A stretch of DNA of 8,431 nt from an uncultured Oscillospiraceae bacterium (GTDB taxonomy: Bacteria; Bacillota; Clostridia; Oscillospirales; Oscillospiraceae): assembly GCA_944385595.1 (NCBI GenBank), contig CALWXY010000034.1, positions 1-8,431 on the forward strand. Reading direction: 5' to 3'. A program made the position numbers and the translations under genes. Every line of letters starts with the position of its first letter. The first letter of the stretch is position 1. Below, piece by piece: positions 1 to 6,644 of the stretch. The notes under the pieces are model-generated. The model saw only the letters and a program-made list of their open reading frames with translations. It was not told where the DNA came from and made no database searches.

Positions 1-3000
1 CTGCAGGCTCTCGCGGATGCTGGCCTCGTTGGCGCCGTTGAAGATGGGCGTCGCGACCTTCCAGCCGAGCGCCTGGGCGGCGTAGCCGAGGTGAACCTCA
101 AGCACCTGGCCTATATTCATTCGGGACGGGACGCCCAGGGGGTTCAGGACTATATCGAGCGGGGTGCCGTCGGGCAGGTAGGGCATATCCTCCTTCGGCA
201 GTATGCGGGAGACGACGCCCTTGTTGCCGTGGCGGCCGGCCATCTTATCGCCGACGGAGATCTTGCGCTTCTGGGCGATATAGACGCGGACGACCTGGTT
301 CACGCCGGGGGACAGCTCGTCGCCGGCCTCGCGGGTGAAGCGCTTGACGTCGACTATGATGCCGCTCTCGCCGTGGGGGACCTTGAGCGAGGTATCGCGC
401 ACCTCGCGCGCCTTCTCGCCGAAGATGGCGCGCAGCAGGCGCTCCTCGGCGGTGAGGTCGGTCTCGCCCTTGGGGGTGACCTTGCCGACGAGGATGTCGC
501 CGGCGTGAAACTCGGCGCCGACGGAGATTATGCCGCGCTCGTCGAGGTATTTGAGGGCGTCCTCGCCGACGCCAGGGATATCGCGGGTGATCTCCTCGGG
601 GCCGAGCTTGGTGTCGCGGGAGTCGCACTCGTACTCCTCGACGTGGAGGGAGGTGAACACGTCCTCCATGACGAGGCGCTCATTGAGCAGGATGGCGTCC
701 TCGTAGTTGTAGCCCTCCCAGGTCATGAAGCCGACGAGCACGTTCTTGCCGAGGCTGAGCTCGCCCTGGGCGGTGGAGGGGCCGTCGGCGATGACCTGAC
801 CTTTGGTCACGCGCTCGCCGCGGGAGACTATCGGGCGCTGGTTGAAGCAGGTGCTCTGGTTGGAGCGCTGGAACTTGAGCAGCGGGTAGTTCTTGATCTC
901 GCCGCTGTCGTATTTGATGGTGACGTCGGTGGCGCAGACGTTCTGCACCTCGCCGTCGCCCTCGGAGACGACCACGACGCCGGAGTCGACGGCGCACTTG
1001 TGCTCGATGCCGGTGGCGACTATAGGCGCCTGGGTCACGAGCAGAGACACGGCCTGGCGCTGCATGTTGGCGCCCATGAGGGCGCGGTTGGCGTCGTCGT
1101 TCTGGAGGAAGGGGATCATGGCGGTCGCTCTGGAGACCACCATGCGCGGGGAGATATCTATGAGGTCGACGCGCTCTCTGTCGACCTCGACGATTTCGTC
1201 GCGGTGGCGGCAGATGACGCGCTTGCTGGCGAGGCAGCCGTTCTCGTCGAGCGGCTCGGTCGCCTGGGCGACGATGTACTCGTCCTCCTGGTCGGCGGTG
1301 AGGTACATGACCTCGTCGGTGACGCGGCAGCTGCCCTTCTCGACTCTGCGGTACGGCGCGATGATGAAGCCGTACTCATTGACTCTCGCGTAGCTGGAGA
1401 GGTAGGAGATAAGGCCGATGTTCGGTCCCTCGGGAGTCTCTATCGGGCAGAGGCGGCCGTAGTGGCTGTAGTGGACGTCGCGCACCTCGAAGCTCGCGCG
1501 CTCGCGGGACAGGCCGCCGGGGCCGAGGGCCGACATGCGGCGCTTGTGCGTCAGCTCGGCGAGGGGGTTGGTCTGATCCATGAACTGGCTCAGCGGGCTG
1601 GAGCCGAAGAACTCCTTGATGGAGGCGGTGACGGCGCTGATGTTGATGAGGCTCTGCGGGGTGACGATGTCGAGGTCCTGCAGGGTCATGCGCTCGCGGA
1701 TGACGCGCTCCATGCGGCTGAAGCCTATGCGGAACTGGTTCTGCAGCAGCTCGCCGACGCTTCTCATACGGCGGTTGCCGAGGTGGTCGATATCGTCCTT
1801 CTCGCCTATGCCGTGGGCGAGGCAGTTGAGGTAGTTGACGGAGGCGAAGATATCGTCGACTATGATGTGCTTGGGGATGAGGTCGTCGATATTGTCGGCG
1901 ATGGCCTGCTTGAGCTCCTCGCCGGAGTACTGCTCGAGCAGCTGGCGGAGGATGATGAAGCGCACCTTCTCCTTGATGCCGAGCTCGGCGGGGTCGAAGT
2001 CGACGAAGTCCTTGAGGTCGACCATTCCGTTGGAGAACACTCTGACGGTCTTGCCGCTCTCAAGCTCTATATAGACGTCGACGATGCCGCGGCGGGAGAT
2101 CTCGGCGGCCTGCTCGCGGGTGAGGACGGTGCCGGCGTCGGCGACGATCTCGCCGGTGAGCGGGTCGCAGGCGGGCATGGCGAGCTTGAAGCCGGCTATG
2201 CGCGGGCTGAGCGAGAGCTTTTTGTTGAACTTATAGCGGCCGACGGTGCTGATATCGTATCTTCTGCGGTCGAAGAACAGACCCTCGAGCAGGCTCTCGG
2301 CGCTGTCGACCGTGGGGGGATCGCCGGGGCGGAGCTTGCGGTAGATCTCGAGCAAGGCCTCCTCGCGGGTGCGGCAGGTGTCGCGGTCGATGGTGGCGAG
2401 GATGCGCTCGTCGTCGTAGAAGATGGCCTTGAGCTGCTCGTCGGTGGTGGCGCCGACGACGGTGTCGGTGCAGCTGAGCCAGGTATAGGGCTTGTCGGGG
2501 CGGTAGACGCCGACGGCCTTGAGCAGCCAGGTGACCGGCAGCTTGCGGTTTTTATCGATGCGGACATAGAACACAACGTAGAGGGCGGTCTCGTACTCGA
2601 GCCAGGCGCGGTGGTAGGGTCTGGCGGTGGTGCTGTAGACGGAGGTCTGGGTCTTGTCGGTGCGCTTGTCGAAATAGACGCCGGGGCTGCGGACTATCTG
2701 GGAGACGATGACGCGCTCGGCGCCATTTATGATGAAGGTGCCGCCATCGGTCATAATCGGGAAGTCGCCCATGAAGATCTCCTGCTCCTTGATCTCCTCC
2801 GTCTCCTTATTGCGGAGGCGGACGTAGACCTTGAGCGGGGCGGCGTAGTTCGTGTCGCGCGCCTTGCACTCCTTGACGGAATACTTGGGCTTCTCGTCCA
2901 TGGAGTAGTCCACGAAGCTGAGCTCGAGGTTGCCGGAATAGTCGGTGATGGTGGCGACATCTTTAAAGACGTCTCTCAGCCCCTCTTCGAGGAACCACTT

Positions 3001-3105
3001 GTAAGAGCTCTTCTGAACCTCAAGAAGGTTCGGCATATCCTGGAGCTCGTCCGTGCGGGCAAAGCTCTTTCGCACAGTCTTGCCGTAGCTGACATCTTTT
3101 GGCAC
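1..3105 (-). CDS. rpoB: RNA polymerase beta subunit RpoB, 3' end cut off by the window
   Basis: This is the beta subunit of the core RNA polymerase, forming one side of the active-site cleft. It is partial: 1035 codons are visible, opening with V-P-K-D-V-S-Y-G-K, and the frame is still open at base 1. Roughly 150-200 C-terminal residues are missing, judging from the usual Bacillota length. The GTG start at 3105 is chosen because AGGAG lies 10 nt upstream (3116-3120 on the plus strand) and homology begins there. Residues 499-525 are the rifampicin cluster, with Q507, D510, H520 and S525 (E. coli Q513, D516, H526, S531) in the sensitive state; position 504 is Pro where E. coli and B. subtilis have Gln. 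The signature CPIETPEGPNIGLI follows. The catalytic segment GDKMAGRHGNKG has K954 and K962 (E. coli K1065, K1073). The visible end includes TPIFNGA. No insertion or frameshift was seen. Identification is certain; rpoC would be expected next, outside the window. Confidence 0.99.
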   Translation of the reverse strand, partial: MPKDVSYGKTVRKSFARTDELQDMPNLLEVQKSSYKWFLEEGLRDVFKDVATITDYSGNLELSFVDYSMDEKPKYSVKECKARDTNYAAPLKVYVRLRNKETEEIKEQEIFMGDFPIMTDGGTFIINGAERVIVSQIVRSPGVYFDKRTDKTQTSVYSTTARPYHRAWLEYETALYVVFYVRIDKNRKLPVTWLLKAVGVYRPDKPYTWLSCTDTVVGATTDEQLKAIFYDDERILATIDRDTCRTREEALLEIYRKLRPGDPPTVDSAESLLEGLFFDRRRYDISTVGRYKFNKKLSLSPRIAGFKLAMPACDPLTGEIVADAGTVLTREQAAEISRRGIVDVYIELESGKTVRVFSNGMVDLKDFVDFDPAELGIKEKVRFIILRQLLEQYSGEELKQAIADNIDDLIPKHIIVDDIFASVNYLNCLAHGIGEKDDIDHLGNRRMRSVGELLQNQFRIGFSRMERVIRERMTLQDLDIVTPQSLINISAVTASIKEFFGSSPLSQFMDQTNPLAELTHKRRMSALGPGGLSRERASFEVRDVHYSHYGRLCPIETPEGPNIGLISYLSSYARVNEYGFIIAPYRRVEKGSCRVTDEVMYLTADQEDEYIVAQATEPLDENGCLASKRVICRHRDEIVEVDRERVDLIDISPRMVVSRATAMIPFLQNDDANRALMGANMQRQAVSLLVTQAPIVATGIEHKCAVDSGVVVVSEGDGEVQNVCATDVTIKYDSGEIKNYPLLKFQRSNQSTCFNQRPIVSRGERVTKGQVIADGPSTAQGELSLGKNVLVGFMTWEGYNYEDAILLNERLVMEDVFTSLHVEEYECDSRDTKLGPEEITRDIPGVGEDALKYLDERGIISVGAEFHAGDILVGKVTPKGETDLTAEERLLRAIFGEKAREVRDTSLKVPHGESGIIVDVKRFTREAGDELSPGVNQVVRVYIAQKRKISVGDKMAGRHGNKGVVSRILPKEDMPYLPDGTPLDIVLNPLGVPSRMNIGQVLEVHLGYAAQALGWKVATPIFNGANEASIRESLQ

Positions 3106-3173
3106 TTATCCTTCACTCCTTGCTGTAATAGTCGATACACCCGGCGGGGTTGTAAGATAATCCGCTGGTACTG

Positions 3174-3201
3174 TTGATTTTTTCTGTAAATCTGGTACAA
3201 T
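3174..3201 (+). promoter_or_regulatory. Candidate rightward promoter facing the rpoB promoter
   Basis: TTGATT (3174-3179) and TACAAT (3196-3201) are separated by 16 nt, each with few mismatches to consensus. The predicted start is near 3208. Transcription from it would run against the rpoB leader, through the rpoB promoter, and into the terminator at 3316-3350. The match is reasonable but short promoter-like pairs occur by chance in AT-richer spacers, so this is tentative. Confidence 0.45.
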
Positions 3202-3213
3202 AAGCTCACGATG

Positions 3214-3273
3214 AATATGGGATACTGCTGTTTACATGGTTTTGAATAGCAAGCTATTATACCATCCCATATT
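3214..3273. repeat. Nested inverted repeat over the rpoB promoter
   Basis: Three arms are symmetric about roughly 3251. The outer arms AATATGGGAT (3214-3223) and ATCCCATATT (3264-3273) are perfect 10-base complements. The middle arms ATGGT (3236-3240) and ACCAT (3261-3265) share two bases with the outer right arm. The inner arms are AATAGC (3245-3250) and GCTATT (3253-3258). The left side has a 12-14 nt asymmetric insertion. The right half covers the rpoB -10 box and spacer, so it could be a protein-binding dyad or, in plus-strand RNA, a long hairpin. Function is inferred only. Confidence 0.7.
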
Positions 3274-3284
3274 TTGCTTGTCAA
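3256..3284 (-). promoter_or_regulatory. Consensus housekeeping promoter for rpoB
   Basis: Read on the minus strand, TTGACA (3279-3284) is separated by exactly 17 nt from TATAAT (3256-3261). This is a perfect match to the vegetative sigma-A/sigma-70 consensus. The predicted start is near 3249, giving rpoB a leader of about 144 nt. The -10 box and spacer lie inside a nested inverted repeat. No ribosomal protein gene precedes rpoB here, so this is probably a main rpoB promoter. Confidence 0.88.
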
Positions 3285-3315
3285 GCCTTTATTTATAATA
3301 TAGCTGTCTTTTTTC

Positions 3316-3350
3316 CGGCGGGAGCTATGCTCTCCGCCGTTTTTCTTTTT
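3316..3350 (+). terminator. Intrinsic terminator between rpoB and the rightward operon
   Basis: A 10 bp stem (3316-3325 with 3329-3339, one bulged T at 3333) closes a 3 nt TAT loop. It is followed directly by TTTTTCTTTTT (3340-3350). The T-tract is only on the plus strand side, so it acts on rightward transcription. No recognised plus-strand gene lies to its left in this window. Confidence 0.82.
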
Positions 3351-3370
3351 CTGCTAAAAATATGGCGCTG

Positions 3371-3391
3371 TGTGTTATAATGTGTTATACT
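3371..3391 (+). promoter_or_regulatory. Tandem extended -10 promoter for the four-gene operon
   Basis: A 10-base tandem repeat, TGTGTTATAA then TGTGTTATAC (3371-3390), creates two extended -10 elements: TGT-TATAAT (3373-3381) and TGT-TATACT (3383-3391). No good -35 box is seen at the usual distance; GCTAAA at 3353-3358 is the nearest for the first. Extended -10 promoters can work without one. Transcription would start about 25-35 nt before the glycosyltransferase start codon. Confidence 0.6.
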
Positions 3392-3421
3392 GACTTGTAC
3401 ATTTTCCAAAGGAGCCCTGGC

Positions 3422-4651
3422 ATGACCATCCTCTCTTCCATCATCTTTCTCGCGATTTTCGCGGCGGGCTGCGCCGTCATGTACCGCGAGGGCTTTTTGA
3501 AAAGCGGCGGATACATCGCCGTCTCCATTTTCTTCCTCACGCTCGCCTTCGCCGTGCGGATTCCCGTCCTCGACTGGCGCACCGGCGACTACAACGACTT
3601 CCTCTCCGTCTGGGTCGACTACTTCCGCCAAAACGGCGGCTTCGCCGCGCTCAAGGACAGCATAGGCAACTACAATCTCCCCTACCTCTATTTCCTCGCG
3701 CTCTTCTCCTACATCCCCGTCGACGACCTCTACCTGATAAAATTCCTCTCCATAGCCTTCGACCTCGTCCTCGCCTGGGGCGTGTCGCGCCTCGTGCTCT
3801 TTTTCACCGACTCCAAGCCCCGGCAGCTCGCGGCATTTATCGCCGTCATGCTCATGCCCACCGATGTGCTCAACGGCGCGCTCTGGGCCCAGTGCGACAG
3901 CATCTTCGCCGCATTTGCCGTGATCTCGCTATACATGGCACTCTGCGGCAAAAGCCGCAGTGCCTACGCCTTCGCGGCGCTTTCGCTGGCGTTCAAGGTG
4001 CAGGCCGTGTTTTTCCTGCCGCTGTTCGGCGTGCTGATTCTCACCGGCGTCGTCCGCCTGCGCGACTGCTGGGTCTTCCCCGCCGTCTTTCTGGCGACGC
4101 TGCTCCCCGCCGTCCTGCTCGGGCATCCGCTTTCCGACGCGCTCACCGTCTACTTCCGCCAGGTCGAGGGCGCCACTTACTCCCTCAACCTCAACAGCGC
4201 CTCCATCTACGCCCTCATCCCCTACGGCTACGACGAGCTATGGCTCGACTACGCCCAGTACATCGGCATTGCCCTCGCGCTCGCCCTCGTCTACACCACA
4301 ATGTTCTGGACGGTGGCGCGCTATAAGAGCGTCACGCTCGACACCCTCTTCGGCTTCGGCGTGCTGCTCGCGCTCGGCATCCCGCTCTTCCTGCCGTACA
4401 TGCACGAGCGCTACTTCTTCCTCGCCGACGCGCTCACCCTCGCGCTCGCTTTCGCCGCGCCCGCCTACGCGCCGGTTTTCATCCTCTGCCAGTTCGGCAG
4501 CCTGCTCGGCTACTTTGCCTACATCCGGGGCTACTTCATCCTGCCCATGTTCGTCGGCACAGCGGCCATGCTCGCCGCCTTTGTGTTCATCTGCCTCTAT
4601 ATCCACAAATCCTTCCAGACACCGGAGCTTGAATGTCCATATGAACAATAA
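3422..4651 (+). CDS. GT-C family membrane glycosyltransferase, Gpi18-like mannosyltransferase type
   Basis: This is a 409-residue polytopic membrane protein, with about ten or more hydrophobic segments. It resembles the bacterial Gpi18-like (COG5542) GT-C glycosyltransferases, which use polyprenyl-phosphate sugars and transfer on the outer face of the membrane. Seen motifs: GDYNDF at 55-60 followed by W64, in the first outside loop where GT-C enzymes place the catalytic acid; NYNLPYLYFLAL at 83-94; WAQCDS at 155-160; FKVQAVFFLPL at 191-201; and HERYFFLADAL at 328-338. The ATG at 3422 is preferred to the in-frame ATG at 3362 because AAAGGAG (3408-3414) lies 7 nt before it, and the upstream ATG precedes the promoter -10 boxes. 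It is the first gene of the operon and overlaps apbE by 11 nt. Family assignment is from remembered motifs; sugar and acceptor are unknown. Confidence 0.85.
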   Translation: MTILSSIIFLAIFAAGCAVMYREGFLKSGGYIAVSIFFLTLAFAVRIPVLDWRTGDYNDFLSVWVDYFRQNGGFAALKDSIGNYNLPYLYFLALFSYIPVDDLYLIKFLSIAFDLVLAWGVSRLVLFFTDSKPRQLAAFIAVMLMPTDVLNGALWAQCDSIFAAFAVISLYMALCGKSRSAYAFAALSLAFKVQAVFFLPLFGVLILTGVVRLRDCWVFPAVFLATLLPAVLLGHPLSDALTVYFRQVEGATYSLNLNSASIYALIPYGYDELWLDYAQYIGIALALALVYTTMFWTVARYKSVTLDTLFGFGVLLALGIPLFLPYMHERYFFLADALTLALAFAAPAYAPVFILCQFGSLLGYFAYIRGYFILPMFVGTAAMLAAFVFICLYIHKSFQTPELECPYEQ

Positions 4652-5717
4652 AAAACTCATCATCATCGTATCCGTCCTGCTGGTGCTGCTCATCGTCGGC
4701 TCGCTGGCCATGAAGCTCGACCTCGCCCACATCGGCGGCGAGCCTGAGCCCGCCGAGCACGAGAGCTTCGTCTTCGCCATGGACACCGTCATGAGCCTCA
4801 AGGCCTACAGCAACGACGAGGAGGCCGCGACCTCCGCCCTCGCCCAGGCCGCCGGGGCAATCAACGACCTCGAGGCGCTCATATCCGTCACCCGCGAGGG
4901 CAGCGACATCTTTAAAATCAACTCCACCTCCGACACGCCCACCACCGTCTCCGACGAGACAGCCGAGATTATCTCCCGCGCGCTCGAAATCTGCTCCGCC
5001 ACCGGCGGCGAGCTGGATATCTCCATCTACCCCGTCCTGCGCGCCTGGGGCTTCACCGACGCGGAGGGCGGCTACCGCGTGCCCGAATACAACGAGATAA
5101 AGCAGCTGCTCACCAAGGTCGACTACTCCAAAATCGAGGTCGACGGCAATGTCGTCACAGTCGCCCCGGGTATGCAGATTGATCTCGGCAGCGTCGCCAA
5201 GGGCTACACCGGCGATATGGTCGCCGATATCCTCACAAATTCCGGAATCGAGTCCGCCATACTCGACCTCGGCGGCAACGTCCGCGCCGTAGGCTCCGCC
5301 CCCGGCGGCGGCGACTGGCGCGTCGGCGTCTGCGACCCGCTCGACAGCTCGTCCTACTTCGGCGTTCTCTCCGTCTCCGACTGCTCCGTCGTCACCTCCG
5401 GCGGCTACAACCGCTACTTTGTCGAGGACGGGCGCACCTACTGCCACATCATCGACCCCTACACCGGCTACCCCGCCGAAACCGAGGTCATATCCGCCAC
5501 CATCGTCGGCACCGACGGCCTTGAGTGCGACGGCCTCTCCACCGCCACCTACATAATGGGCGTCAACAAGGCCTTCGATTTCTGGCGCAAAACCGGCGGC
5601 TTCGACATGCTGCTCGTCACCAAAAACGGCAACATCTTTATTACCCCCGGCCTTGAGGACTGCTTCGAGCTCCTCTCCGGCTACGCCGACAAATACACCG
5701 TGGAGGTGGTACATTGA
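4641..5717 (+). CDS. apbE: ApbE family FAD:protein FMN transferase
   Basis: A 358-residue enzyme that cleaves FAD and attaches FMN through a phosphoester bond to Ser/Thr of target proteins such as RnfG/NqrC-type or FMN-binding-domain proteins, outside the cytoplasmic membrane. Residues 6-23 are one hydrophobic anchor; no lipobox cysteine is present, so it is probably a signal-anchored protein and not a lipoprotein. Family motifs in order: AMDTVMSLKAY (46-56), KGYTGDMVADIL (187-198), LDLGGNVRAVG (208-218), TSGGYNRYF (252-260), HIIDPYTGYP (269-278), and the metal-site D297-x3-T301. Length is typical and all the motifs look intact. The ATG at 4641 lies inside the end of the glycosyltransferase gene; GGAG at 4624-4627 is a rather distant ribosome site, suggesting translational coupling. 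The next gene begins on its stop codon. No target protein with an FMN-attachment motif is visible nearby. Confidence 0.96.
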   Translation: MNNKKLIIIVSVLLVLLIVGSLAMKLDLAHIGGEPEPAEHESFVFAMDTVMSLKAYSNDEEAATSALAQAAGAINDLEALISVTREGSDIFKINSTSDTPTTVSDETAEIISRALEICSATGGELDISIYPVLRAWGFTDAEGGYRVPEYNEIKQLLTKVDYSKIEVDGNVVTVAPGMQIDLGSVAKGYTGDMVADILTNSGIESAILDLGGNVRAVGSAPGGGDWRVGVCDPLDSSSYFGVLSVSDCSVVTSGGYNRYFVEDGRTYCHIIDPYTGYPAETEVISATIVGTDGLECDGLSTATYIMGVNKAFDFWRKTGGFDMLLVTKNGNIFITPGLEDCFELLSGYADKYTVEVVH

Positions 5718-6109
5718 AAGCCAAAGAGCTGCTCCGCTCCCACCGCTTCTGGCTCGCGGCCTTTGCCGCGCTCATACTGCTCAGCTCCCTCTCCATGCTG
5801 TTCATGCGCCGCTCGGCGGGCGGCAGCGTGGCCGTCATCACCCAGGACGGCGCCGAGTTCCAGCGCATAGACCTCAGCAAGGTCAAGGAGAGCTACGAGA
5901 TTAAGGTCACGAACCCCTCCGGCGGCTACAACCTCGTCCTGGTCGAGCCGGGCGCAATCAGCGTCATCGAGGCCAGCTGCCCCGACCACGTCTGCATAGC
6001 CCAGGGCAAAATCGGCGACAGCCTCCGCCCCATCGTCTGCCTGCCGAACAAGCTCATGATTACCATATCCGGCGGCGAAGCTCCGGACATCGACTCCGTC
6101 TCCGGCTGA
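5714..6109 (+). CDS. Membrane-anchored NusG domain II protein
   Basis: A 131-residue protein: cytosolic K/R-rich start, one membrane segment at about 12-31, then a compact beta-rich domain of the NusG domain II family (COG5341 type), predicted outside the membrane. It lacks the NGN domain, so it is not the transcription factor NusG. Three cysteines lie in the signature: C89-P-D-H-V-C94, then IVC109LPNKL, with G98 and I100 between. Their function is unknown to me; a disulfide or redox/metal role is possible. The start is TTG at 5714, overlapping the apbE TGA as TTGA; GGAGGTGG at 5702-5709 supports it and implies coupling to apbE. It is commonly found beside ApbE and Gx proteins in Clostridia, from memory. 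Confidence 0.9.
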   Translation: MKAKELLRSHRFWLAAFAALILLSSLSMLFMRRSAGGSVAVITQDGAEFQRIDLSKVKESYEIKVTNPSGGYNLVLVEPGAISVIEASCPDHVCIAQGKIGDSLRPIVCLPNKLMITISGGEAPDIDSVSG

Positions 6110-6118
6110 GGCTGCGCC

Positions 6119-6610
6119 ATGGATGCTAAAAGGCTCGCAAAGCTCGCCATGCTCACCACGGCGGCGCTCATCATCTTCACATTCGAGGCGCAGATCCCCG
6201 CGCCCACACCCATTCCCGGCATAAAGCTCGGACTTGCGAACATCATCACGGTCTACGCCGCCTTCACCATGACCGGCTATGAGGCCGTGCTAATCCTCCT
6301 CTGCCGCATCGTGCTCGGCAGCCTCTTCACCGGCACAGCCGTCTCCATGCTCTACAGCCTCGGCGGCGGCGCGCTCTGCATAATCGCGACCATCATCCTC
6401 GCAAAAGTGCTCGGCCCCGGCCAGATGTGGGTCGCCTCCGTCTGCGGCGCAATCTGTCACAATCTGGGTCAGCTGATTGTCGCCGCCCTCATAATGGGCA
6501 CCGCTGCCGTGTTCGTCTACCTCCCGCCGCTCATGATTTCCGCCGTCATCACCGGCGCTTTCACCGGCTTCGCCGCGCAATATCTCGCCAATCGGCTCAG
6601 GCGCGGATGA
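6119..6610 (+). CDS. Gx transporter family membrane protein
   Basis: A 163-residue, very hydrophobic protein with about five membrane segments, resembling the small S-components of ECF transporters. It belongs to the Gx transporter family, often mislabelled heptaprenyl diphosphate synthase component I because it sits next to polyprenyl synthase genes in many Bacillota. Seen features: E23-A-Q-I-P, PIPGIKLGLANI (31-42), R63-x2-LGSLF, and HNLGQ (114-118). Start ATG 6119 has GAGG at 6108-6111, 7 nt upstream and overlapping the previous stop; the gap to the NusG-II gene is 9 nt. Its substrate is not established; a role in flavin or quinone-precursor supply for an extracytosolic redox system fits the apbE context but is inference. 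No polyprenyl synthase gene follows here. It is the last gene of the operon. Confidence 0.88.
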   Translation: MDAKRLAKLAMLTTAALIIFTFEAQIPAPTPIPGIKLGLANIITVYAAFTMTGYEAVLILLCRIVLGSLFTGTAVSMLYSLGGGALCIIATIILAKVLGPGQMWVASVCGAICHNLGQLIVAALIMGTAAVFVYLPPLMISAVITGAFTGFAAQYLANRLRRG

Positions 6611-6616
6611 TGCCCC

Positions 6617-6644
6617 TTGATTTTCACTGTAAACGTGATATTAT
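6617..6644 (+). promoter_or_regulatory. Promoter for the MATE gene
   Basis: TTGATT (6617-6622), 16 nt spacer, then TGA-TATTAT with the -10 box at 6639-6644 and an extended -10 TG at 6636-6637. The predicted start is near 6651, about 100 nt before the MATE start codon. It begins only 7 nt after the Gx gene stop. GTAAAC (6629-6634) in the spacer is mirrored by GTTTAC (6662-6667), and GTTAAG repeats at 6657-6662 and 6668-6673, so a regulator site is possible. Confidence 0.7.

Larger units (their letters stand above)
3208..3350 (+). ncRNA. Candidate small RNA antisense to the rpoB promoter and leader
   Basis: The interval is bounded by a promoter-like pair ending at 3201 and a strong intrinsic terminator whose T-tract ends at 3350, giving a transcript of about 140 nt. 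It contains the nested inverted repeat at 3214-3273, which in RNA could form a long bulged hairpin. Its first 40 nt or so would be antisense to the start of the rpoB leader. No open reading frame with a ribosome binding site is present. It matches no RNA family I recognise. An alternative is that the terminator ends transcription from further left, or protects the downstream operon from readthrough. Existence of the RNA is inference. Confidence 0.35.

Noticed and set aside
3136..3152. Short ACCC/GGGT hairpin in the rpoB leader
   Set aside because: The stem is only about four base pairs and no T-tract follows in the rpoB direction, so it is not a credible terminator.
91..3177. A 1028-codon open frame on the plus strand
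   Set aside because: It is the codon-aligned antisense of rpoB, made open by the absence of TTA/CTA/TCA codons. Its product is low-complexity, rich in Ala, Val, Gly, Asp and Leu, with no recognisable domain.
3211..3249. A 12-residue leader-peptide-like ORF (ATG 3211 to TAG 3249)
   Set aside because: No ribosome binding site is seen and the composition does not suggest an attenuation peptide.
3362..3421. N-terminal extension of the glycosyltransferase from the ATG at 3362
   Set aside because: No ribosome binding site precedes it, it lies upstream of the best -10 boxes, and the ATG at 3422 has a well-spaced AAAGGAG and starts directly with a membrane segment.
3208..3421. FMN riboswitch ahead of the flavin-related operon
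   Set aside because: I looked because apbE follows, but none of the conserved FMN-aptamer core sequence is recognisable.
3293..3631. Minus-strand ORF of 112 codons across the intergenic region
   Set aside because: It runs through a terminator hairpin and antisense to the glycosyltransferase; composition is shadow-like and no start site is supported.
4587..5714. Minus-strand 375-codon ORF opposite apbE
   Set aside because: Codon-aligned antisense shadow of apbE with Gly/Ala/Val/Asp-rich low-complexity composition.
6119..6610. Heptaprenyl diphosphate synthase component I
   Set aside because: This common label rests on gene adjacency. The protein is an integral membrane protein with no prenyl synthase motifs, so the Gx transporter family name is preferred.
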